Notes under the pieces: generated by a model
The model's input: the letters and a program-made list of their open reading frames with translations, nothing else
What the model was told of the DNA's origin: nothing
Databases searched by the model: none
Translations under genes and position numbers: made by a program
Part shown: in pieces, positions 1 through 4,431 of the stretch
Position numbering within the stretch: the first letter of the stretch is position 1
Layout of the letters: each line of letters starts with the position of its first letter
NCBI GenBank assembly: GCA_035551935.1
Contig: DASZMJ010000089.1
Location: forward strand, 1-7,548
Length of the DNA stretch: 7,548 nt
Direction of reading: 5' to 3'
Source: DASZMJ01 sp035551935
GTDB lineage: Bacteria; Planctomycetota; Planctomycetia; Isosphaerales; Isosphaeraceae

Positions 1-120
1 GTCGACGACGACGTCGCCCGGCCCGAACGCCTCGGGGATCTTGTATTCGTGGCCGCTGGCGACCGACGCGACGATCGCCCCGTCGAGCGTCCCGGGCCGC
101 ATGTGGAGCGCCTGGTCCAT
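1..120 (-). CDS. FkbM-type methyltransferase, N-terminal fragment (cut by left window edge)
   Basis: Only the first 40 codons are inside the window. They read MDQALHMRPGTLDG, then GHEYKIPEAFGPGDVVVD, where the window ends. A basic-polar leader followed by an 'IP..F.PGDVVVD' segment is how many FkbM-family SAM-dependent methyltransferases enter their first SAM-binding motif (normally continuing VGA.xG); the last visible Asp would be the start of that motif. The start codon is well supported: a near-perfect Shine-Dalgarno AAGGAGGTG lies at 124-132, three bases before the ATG at 118-120. The gene is divergent from the complete FkbM methyltransferase at 319, which supports the assignment. The catalytic part is outside the window, so the family call rests on a short stretch and another Rossmann-type methyltransferase remains possible. 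Confidence 0.6.
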   Translation of the reverse strand, partial: MDQALHMRPGTLDGAIVASVASGHEYKIPEAFGPGDVVVD

Positions 121-318
121 ACCCACCTCCTTGTGCGGTCGGGCGGGATCGTAACGGCAGCGGGATCGGCTCGCAAGGGCAAGGACGGCCGCCGATCGCG
201 CCGGCGAGCTTGACGGGACCGCCGCCCGATCGTAGAGTCGCCGCGCCGCCGGGAAGGTGTTCGAGAGATCGCGGGCCGCCCCGCCCGTCGCCCGGGGCCC
301 TGCCACGGAGGGCGCGTC
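121..318. promoter_or_regulatory. Divergent intergenic region between two methyltransferase genes
   Basis: This 198-base gap separates the two head-to-head genes and must hold promoters for both. Ribosome sites are clear on each side: AAGGAGGTG at 124-132 for the leftward gene and GGAGGG at 307-312, six bases before the ATG at 319. No convincing -35/-10 pair can be picked by eye in such GC-rich DNA, and no clear operator palindrome was seen. Confidence 0.5.
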
Positions 319-1221
319 ATGCCGATCGCCGGGGAACTCGCCGTCGTCGCGCCGCTGGCCGCGTTCCTGGGACGCCCCCTGGTGCTGGTCGACGTCGGCT
401 GCCGTTGGGGCCTCGACGAGACCTGGGCGGCATTCGGCCCGCATATCCGGCGGATCGGCTTCGACCCCGACGCCGAGGAGTGCGCGCGGCTGGAGCGGCT
501 CAACGGCGAGGGGGCCCGAGTCCGGTTCGTGCCGGCGGGGCTCGGGCCGGCCGTAGGATCGTCGCGGCTCCACCTGACCCGCGAGCCGGCGTGCAGCTCG
601 CTCTACCCGCCCGACCTCGAGGCGATGCGGCAACGCCCCGAGCTCTCGTGCATCGAGCCGACCGGGACCGCGACCATCCCCCTGACGACGCTCGACGCCT
701 GGGCCGCGACGGATGGGCTCGATCGGGTCGACATCCTGAAGCTCGACACCCAGGGCTCGGAGCTGGACATCCTGCGGGGCTCCGAGCGGCTCCTGCCGAC
801 GGTCCGGGCGATCGAGGTCGAGGTCGAGTTCAACCCGATCTACCGCGGCCAGCCCCTCTTCGGCGACGTCGACCGCTTCCTCCGCGACCGCGGCTTCGTC
901 CTCTGGCGGCTCGGGCACCTCGTCCACTACGGCATGGCCGGAGCCCGTTCCGACTTCGCGGTCGAGGAGTGGCAGTGCTTCGACTCCCGGGCCCTCCCCT
1001 CGCCCCGCCAGGGGGGTCAACTCTACTGGGCCCATGCCTACTTCGTCCGCCACGAGGCCGCCTTCCCCCGCCCATCGGCCGACTGGCGCTCCCGCCTGGC
1101 CGACGCTTGCGCCTTCTCCGCCTTCGGCTTCCGCGACCTCGCCGGCTCGTGTCTTCGGCACGCGCTCGAGGATGCCCCCCGGGACGTGGCACCAGCGATC
1201 CTCGCCGCCCTGAGCGACTGA
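319..1221 (+). CDS. FkbM family SAM-dependent methyltransferase
   Basis: A 300-residue protein with the FkbM methyltransferase signature. The SAM-binding motif I is LVDVGCRWG (residues 23-31), followed by the acidic ribose-binding strand end GFDPD (47-51). The characteristic core VDILKLDTQGSELDILRG is at 137-154 and the strand VEVEF at 167-171, followed by GDVDRFLRDRGF, the usual helix after it. The family methylates oxygen atoms on sugars, glycan chains or secondary metabolites in the cytoplasm; the substrate here cannot be told. The start is set by GGAGGG at 307-312. The last ~60 residues (240-300) look like an added helical tail with no recognised domain. It is divergent from a probable second FkbM gene, suggesting a glycan or natural-product modification locus to the left. 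A long overlapping frame beginning at 210 is an arginine/proline-rich shadow. Confidence 0.87.
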   Translation: MPIAGELAVVAPLAAFLGRPLVLVDVGCRWGLDETWAAFGPHIRRIGFDPDAEECARLERLNGEGARVRFVPAGLGPAVGSSRLHLTREPACSSLYPPDLEAMRQRPELSCIEPTGTATIPLTTLDAWAATDGLDRVDILKLDTQGSELDILRGSERLLPTVRAIEVEVEFNPIYRGQPLFGDVDRFLRDRGFVLWRLGHLVHYGMAGARSDFAVEEWQCFDSRALPSPRQGGQLYWAHAYFVRHEAAFPRPSADWRSRLADACAFSAFGFRDLAGSCLRHALEDAPRDVAPAILAALSD

Positions 1222-1335
1222 ACCGACTCCGGATCGGGCACGGGGCGCGCGATCGGGTGGGAGGGTGCCTCGCGGCCCCCGTCCCCACACACGCCGGACG
1301 GACTTACGGATCCGGCTTCCCCTCTCCACCATGAC

Positions 1336-1363
1336 GTCGCCCCCGCCGAAGGGCGGGGGCGAC
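1336..1363. terminator. Perfect 12-bp hairpin between convergent genes
   Basis: GTCGCCCCCGCC (1336-1347) pairs perfectly with GGCGGGGGCGAC (1352-1363) around a four-base GAAG loop. It lies 115 bases after the FkbM stop and 30 bases after the stop of the convergent gene at 1393, so it could end transcription from both sides. Neither flank has a T-run, so it is not a textbook intrinsic terminator; it may act as a T-less terminator or only protect mRNA 3' ends. The rest of 1222-1392 shows nothing else. Confidence 0.65.
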
Positions 1364-1392
1364 GCGGGTCGAGGGTCGTCTCGGATCGGGCC

Positions 1393-2502
1393 TCAGCCCT
1401 TGCCGTGATGGCCGCCGTGATGCGTGGGCTTGTGGGGCGCGGGCTTGTGGCCGGCGGCCGGCAGGGCCTCGGGGGTCGGGGAAGGCCCGGAGGGGCCGTG
1501 GTCGGCGTTGGAGTACATGAACTGGACGGGGACCGTCCCGCTCCCGTCGGTCAGCTCGACCTCCTGGAAGACCTGGGACAGCGGGTTGGCCTCGAAGACG
1601 GGGAAGTCGCCGATCTCCTCCCCTTGCTTCGACATCCAGCCGAGGAACTTCACCGCCGACGGGTCGTTGCCGGCGTTGATCGCGTCCTCGACGTCCGCGT
1701 CGGTCCGGGCCTCGTTGAGCTCGTGGTAGAAGGTCGCGACGACGCTCTTCCACGGCTGGTCGAAGACCGGGATGCCGTTGGTCGTGCCGTCGGGGAGCTG
1801 CTGCGAGTAGACGCCGACGGCGTAATAGACCGTGTCGTTGCCGACGTGGATCGACCCGTGGTAGCCGCCGAGCCCCTGCAACGAGCTGTCGGCGTCGTCG
1901 ATCTGGAGGGCGGGATTCTTCGGGTGGTGCGGGCCGGGCTTGTGGGCCTCGTGCCTGGCCACCGCGCCCGTCGGCGCGGCGTCGGTCGTCAGGATCGTGC
2001 CGGGCGGGAGCAGGAAGTTGAAGACCGTCGAGGACAGGTCGAAGCCGGAGAGTGCCCCCTGGTTGTGCAGGGACTGCGCCAACGCCTCGACGTCTCCCTG
2101 CGAGACGGTCGCCGGCTGCGAGCCGGGCAGCTTCTTCGACGCGACGAACGTCGAGGTGATCGACCGGCCGGGGAAGTACTGGACCATCACGTTGTTGAGG
2201 TCCGGGTCGGACATCGCCCTGGACAGGGCATTGTCGATGTTCTGGATGTCGCCGGCGTCCCACGCCGAGTCGCCCGCGACGTAGAAGTTGGTGAACGTCA
2301 GGTCGGCGATCGTCTTGCCGCCGTGGAAGACCAGGTCATGCGCCGGCGTCGGGCTGATGCCCGGCGCGAGCTCCTCGATCACCGCCGTCCCCTCGACCCC
2401 CGGCAGGCCCCCCCGCCGTCGCGCCTTGTGCGCCACCGGGGAGCCGTGCCGCATCGCGATGTTCAGAGGCCGCCGAACCATCGTCGCCGTACCAGTTGCC
2501 AT
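1393..2502 (-). CDS. His-rich protein with an HExxE motif, of a putative HELxEAxTD family
   Basis: A 369-residue protein of unproven function. The ATG at 2502 is preferred over one 42 bases further upstream because AAGGAG sits seven bases before it. A basic N-terminus (residues 9-30) carries no hydrophobic core, so no signal peptide is visible. Residues 56-130 look like an alpha/beta segment (FHGGKTIADLTFTNFYVAG, 59-77). The middle has GGYHGSIHVGNDTVYYAVGV (212-231), then SVVATFYHELNEARTD (253-268) and GWMSKQGEEIGDFP (288-301). This order, a 'YH...VYYAV' strand, an HE(L/Y)xEAxTD helix and a 'GW..GxEIGD' segment, recalls bacterial secreted proteins of the HEYAEAITDP kind, loosely like plant EXORDIUM/phosphate-induced proteins. 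H260, E261 and E264 could bind metal. Residues 184-193 and the C-terminal tail 352-366 are rich in His. Family membership is inference from memory; a metalloprotease role is untested. Confidence 0.6.
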   Translation of the reverse strand: MATGTATMVRRPLNIAMRHGSPVAHKARRRGGLPGVEGTAVIEELAPGISPTPAHDLVFHGGKTIADLTFTNFYVAGDSAWDAGDIQNIDNALSRAMSDPDLNNVMVQYFPGRSITSTFVASKKLPGSQPATVSQGDVEALAQSLHNQGALSGFDLSSTVFNFLLPPGTILTTDAAPTGAVARHEAHKPGPHHPKNPALQIDDADSSLQGLGGYHGSIHVGNDTVYYAVGVYSQQLPDGTTNGIPVFDQPWKSVVATFYHELNEARTDADVEDAINAGNDPSAVKFLGWMSKQGEEIGDFPVFEANPLSQVFQEVELTDGSGTVPVQFMYSNADHGPSGPSPTPEALPAAGHKPAPHKPTHHGGHHGKG

Positions 2503-2509
2503 CGCATCG

Positions 2510-2515
2510 CTCCTT
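2510..2515 (-). promoter_or_regulatory. Ribosome binding site fixing the start of the His-rich protein
   Basis: AAGGAG on the minus strand, seven bases before the ATG at 2500-2502. The upstream in-frame ATG at 2544 lies inside a hairpin and has no such site, so it was rejected as the start. Confidence 0.75.
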
Positions 2516-2538
2516 GAACCGTCGGACCACCATCGAGC

Positions 2539-2557
2539 GCCCACCGCCGCGGTGGGC
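2539..2557 (-). other. 5'-leader hairpin ahead of the His-rich protein
   Basis: GCCCACCGC (2539-2547) and GCGGTGGGC (2549-2557) are perfect reverse complements around a single base, so the folded form would have seven or so GC-rich pairs and a small loop. It ends 23 bases before the ribosome binding site of the minus-strand gene at 2502. It could slow or protect translation of that gene; no ligand-sensing structure is evident. Confidence 0.45.
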
Positions 2558-2597
2558 CCTGAGTTCCCGCCGGCCAGCGTCGGCCGACGCCCTTATC

Positions 2598-2641
2598 ATC
2601 CTAATGACGGAGTCCGCGCCTTCCTAAACAATAATCCTAAT
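2598..2641. repeat. Direct repeat ATCCTAAT, two copies 36 bases apart
   Basis: ATCCTAAT is present at 2598-2605 and again at 2634-2641, with a partial third copy (TTCCTAAA, 2621-2628) between them. Copies start 36 bases apart. In the GC-rich surroundings two exact AT-rich 8-mers in 44 bases are suggestive of a regulator site, but chance cannot be excluded. Confidence 0.35.
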
Positions 2642-2660
2642 TTGGCAGGAAAACGCCAAA
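2641..2660. promoter_or_regulatory. Operator-like palindrome TTTGGC-N8-GCCAAA
   Basis: TTTGGC (2641-2646) and GCCAAA (2655-2660) are perfect inverted half-sites separated by eight bases. It sits about 140 bases upstream of the His-rich protein start, inside the AT-rich gap. The spacing suits a dimeric helix-turn-helix regulator; alternatively it is a weak RNA hairpin. Confidence 0.4.
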
Positions 2661-2735
2661 GAATCGGGATTGATCCCCGGAAAAGCCGTCTTGGACCGCG
2701 CATTTTGAAAAACGACAGGCCGATCCTGCCTGGTC

Positions 2736-2956
2736 TCAATCCATGAGGAGCCAGCCGAAGAGTTCGTCGACCGGCAGCGCGAAGCCCGGCAGCACGTCGC
2801 CGCCGTCGAGCACGTCGCCGGTGCCGAGGACCGCGACCGGCGCTCCCGGGCGGAAGACATAGACGCGCCTGTTGGCACGGGTCTCGACGCAGACTTCGAC
2901 TCGGGGAGGCGGAGGAACCGCTTGAGCGTGAGGCCTTCGAAGAGGACGCGGCTCAT
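2736..2956 (-). pseudogene. Uma2 family nuclease remnant (internal deletion plus frameshift)
   Basis: Two pieces of one family are visible in different frames. From the ATG at 2956, residues MSRVLFEGLTLKRFLRLPES match the usual 'LTL.EFL.LPE' start of Uma2 proteins (PD-(D/E)XK nuclease fold). In another frame, from about 2900 to the stop at 2736-2738, VETRANRRVYVFRPG, then GDVLDGGDVLPGFALPVDEL, then FGWLLMD, match the Uma2 C-terminus. Start and stop are out of frame with each other. The central ~120 residues holding the catalytic Asp/Glu/Lys residues are missing from a family normally near 190 residues, so no active nuclease can be made. Reading on in the first frame gives only Ser/Arg-rich nonsense. 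It begins 23 bases after the acetyltransferase stop, with GGAG just ahead. Uma2 genes are very abundant in planctomycetes, so a decaying copy is plausible. Confidence 0.8.
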
Positions 2957-2979
2957 GGCGTGGCTCCGGGGTCGTGGCG

Positions 2980-3927
2980 TCAGATCTGGTAGTCGAGGGG
3001 GCCGTCTTCCGCGACGGCGCCGCGGTAGCGGAGGCGGGGGTCCTCGATGGTGACGGTGGTGTACGGGGCGACGCTGCGGGTGATCCAGGCCGAGGAGCCG
3101 ACGACGGCGTGGTGGCCGATCACGGTCCGGCCGCCGAGGATGGTGGCGTTGGCGTAGATGACGACATCGTCCTCGATCGTCGGGTGCCGCTTGGTGTCGC
3201 GGACCAGCTCGCCGGTCGAATCGTCGCGGGGGAAGCTCAGGGCGCCGAGGGTGACGCCCTGGTAGACCTTCACGCCGTCGCCGATGTGCGTCGTGGCGCC
3301 GATGACGACGCCGGTGCCGTGGTCGATGAAGAAGCGGCGGCCGATGGTGGCGCCGGGGTGGATGTCGATGCCGGTCTTGGCGTGGGCGTACTCGGTCATC
3401 ATCCGCGGGATCAGCGGCACGCCCATCGCGTGCAGCTCGTGGGCGACCCGGAAGACGGTGATCGCCGCGACGCCGGGGTAGCAGAAGACGATCTCGTCGA
3501 GCCCTCGGGCGGCGGGGTCCCCCTCGTAGGCGGCCTGGACGTCGCCGGCCAGGAGCTTGCGGAGGTCGGGGAGCCGCTCCAGCAGGCGGAGGGCGAAGCC
3601 CTGACCCTCGGCCTCGAAGTCGGCCTCGAGGTCCTGCGCCCGGCAGTCGTGCCGCAGCGCGCGGGCGATCTGGAGGGCGAGGCGGTCGTGCAGGCTGTCG
3701 ATCAGGTCGCCGACGTGGTAGGCGACGTTCCCCATGTGGAGGTTCTGCCGCCGGCCGAAGCCCGGGTAGATGATCTCGCGGAGGTCGGCCAGGATGTCGA
3801 CGACCTCGCGATAGCTCGGCAGGGGGGAGTGGCCGAGGTGGTGGATCGCGCCGCACTCGTCGTACGTCAGCAGGATCCGCTCGGTGATCGCGGGCAATGC
3901 CCCCTTGAGCTGCGGGTCGGTGGCCAT
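2980..3927 (-). CDS. cysE: Serine O-acetyltransferase (CysE/EpsC type)
   Basis: A 315-residue cytoplasmic enzyme that transfers acetyl from acetyl-CoA to L-serine, giving O-acetylserine, the precursor of cysteine. The N-terminal half is helical. A GDPAARGLDEIVFCYPG stretch (136-152) holds D137, matching the substrate-binding Asp of CysE. The left-handed beta-helix follows: GIDIHPGATIGRRFFIDHGTG (186-206, written here as the region with D188 and H203, the expected catalytic pair, plus D202), then VYQGVTLGALSFP (221-233) and KRHPTIEDDVVIYANATILGG (247-266, H248). The TLGALSF insertion and length fit the EpsC/SrpH branch rather than the enterobacterial type. All key residues are present, so it should be active. 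The start at 3927 is chosen for GGGAGG seven bases upstream. No cysK or sulfate gene is within view; the C-terminus lacks the usual long inhibitory tail pattern I would recognise. Confidence 0.92.
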   Translation of the reverse strand: MATDPQLKGALPAITERILLTYDECGAIHHLGHSPLPSYREVVDILADLREIIYPGFGRRQNLHMGNVAYHVGDLIDSLHDRLALQIARALRHDCRAQDLEADFEAEGQGFALRLLERLPDLRKLLAGDVQAAYEGDPAARGLDEIVFCYPGVAAITVFRVAHELHAMGVPLIPRMMTEYAHAKTGIDIHPGATIGRRFFIDHGTGVVIGATTHIGDGVKVYQGVTLGALSFPRDDSTGELVRDTKRHPTIEDDVVIYANATILGGRTVIGHHAVVGSSAWITRSVAPYTTVTIEDPRLRYRGAVAEDGPLDYQI

Positions 3928-3934
3928 CCGCTCG

Positions 3935-3940
3935 CCTCCC
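3935..3940 (-). promoter_or_regulatory. Ribosome binding site fixing the acetyltransferase start
   Basis: GGGAGG on the minus strand, seven bases before the ATG at 3925-3927. A second in-frame ATG 45 bases upstream (3972) has no such site and lies in a hairpin loop, so the shorter protein is preferred. Confidence 0.75.
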
Positions 3941-3955
3941 ATCCCAACGACGGGC

Positions 3956-3991
3956 CCGGCCCGGTCGGCCATCGCGGCGCGACCGGGCCGG
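3956..3991 (-). other. 12-bp GC hairpin upstream of the acetyltransferase
   Basis: CCGGCCCGGTCG (3956-3967) and CGACCGGGCCGG (3980-3991) are perfect reverse complements around a 12-base loop. On the minus strand it stands between the 96-residue protein gene (stop at 4051) and the acetyltransferase ribosome site, ending 16 bases before that site. It could terminate upstream transcription, although no T-run follows, or form a structured leader that controls the acetyltransferase. Confidence 0.5.
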
Positions 3992-4050
3992 CCCGGTGGA
4001 TTCTAGGGGGCCGATCGTGGAGGGTCAAACCGGTCCGTCGGGACGGCCGT

Positions 4051-4341
4051 TCAGTCGCTCGCGGCGACGGCCCGGCCCGCGTCGGGCGGCGGCGCGACGA
4101 CGACGACGGTCACGGCCACGACCGCGTCGAGCGGGACCTCGGCGAAGAACGGCCGCGCCGGCGACCAGTCGCCGCCGACCCGGAACCGGGCCCCGGCCAG
4201 GTAGAAGTTCACGCCGATCGTGAACCGGCCCCGGCCGCCGGCCTCGATCGCCCCGCCCTTCGGCGCGGGCTCACCACGACCCCCCGCCTCGGCCGCCGGT
4301 AAGGTCAGTGCCATCGCCAGCACGCTCGCCGCCAGGGACAT
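4051..4341 (-). CDS. Small exported protein of unknown function
   Basis: A 96-residue protein I do not recognise. Residues 1-19 form a short hydrophobic leader ending AAEA before GGRGE, a plausible signal peptidase I site, though the usual positive charge after Met is absent. The mature part has a Gly/Arg-rich stretch (20-39), alternating beta-like segments RFTIGVNFYLAGARFRVGGDW (about 39-59), then FFAEVPL (65-71) and a valine-rich strand VAVTVVVVAP (75-84), ending in a short polar tail. It likely folds as a small beta protein in the periplasm or at the surface. GAGGAGGG lies upstream at a good distance from the ATG at 4341. It follows the TolC-like chimera by 90 bases on the same strand and could share its transcript. 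Its 62-84 region resembles the extreme C-terminus of that neighbour. Confidence 0.7.
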   Translation of the reverse strand: MSLAASVLAMALTLPAAEAGGRGEPAPKGGAIEAGGRGRFTIGVNFYLAGARFRVGGDWSPARPFFAEVPLDAVVAVTVVVVAPPPDAGRAVAASD

Positions 4342-4368
4342 CGTCTGCCCTCCTCAACTTCGAATCCC

Positions 4369-4421
4369 GAACGGGAGGGGGACTGGCCCCGAGTCTTCGA
4401 GGTGCCTGTCCCCTCCCGTTC
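4369..4421 (-). terminator. Long-armed hairpin after the TolC-like chimera
   Basis: GAACGGGAGGGG (4369-4380) pairs perfectly over 12 bases with CCCCTCCCGTTC (4410-4421), enclosing 29 bases that can pair partly themselves (GAC/GTC with one bulge, then CGA/TCG). On the minus strand it begins 11 bases after the stop of the large gene and ends 27 bases before the start of the 96-residue gene. There is no T-run after it, so it may be a partial terminator or an mRNA-processing/stability element inside an operon. Confidence 0.55.
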
Positions 4422-4431
4422 CGTCTCGGGC

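Larger units (their letters stand above)
2558..2735 (-). promoter_or_regulatory. AT-rich probable promoter region of the His-rich protein gene
   Basis: This stretch is markedly richer in A and T than the rest of the window, especially 2591-2715, and has no credible reading frame. It lies directly upstream of the minus-strand gene starting at 2502. On the minus strand TTGTTT and GATGATAAG occur near 2628 and 2597 but are too far apart to be a standard sigma-70 pair, so no exact promoter is called. It contains the palindrome at 2641-2660 and the direct repeat at 2598/2634 listed separately. Lower GC could also mark old inserted DNA. Confidence 0.5.

Noticed and set aside
210..1334. 374-codon plus-strand frame overlapping the FkbM gene
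   Set aside because: Its product is dominated by Arg, Pro and Gly with no motif, typical of an off-frame read of GC-rich coding DNA; the overlapping 300-residue frame has the full FkbM signature and a ribosome site.
1405..2517. 370-codon plus-strand frame opposite the His-rich protein
   Set aside because: Arg/Val/Gly-rich shadow without motifs or a good ribosome site.
2539..2557. Rho-independent terminator reading on the leader hairpin
   Set aside because: It lies between promoter region and start codon of the downstream gene and no T-run follows; a leader structure is the simpler reading.
2641..2660. Sigma-54 promoter in the TTTGGC...GCCAAA element
   Set aside because: The GG and GC elements do not have the required ten-base separation on either strand; the symmetry fits a palindromic operator or hairpin better.
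2624..3856. 410-codon minus-strand frame covering the acetyltransferase and Uma2 remnant
   Set aside because: Mostly Arg/Pro-rich off-frame reading of the acetyltransferase; only its short segment from 2956 down matches a real family, and that is listed as the Uma2 pseudogene.
2974..4302. 442-codon plus-strand frame opposite the acetyltransferase
   Set aside because: Val/Asp/Gly/Arg-rich antisense shadow spanning two minus-strand genes and the gap between them; the acetyltransferase with all catalytic residues is on the other strand.
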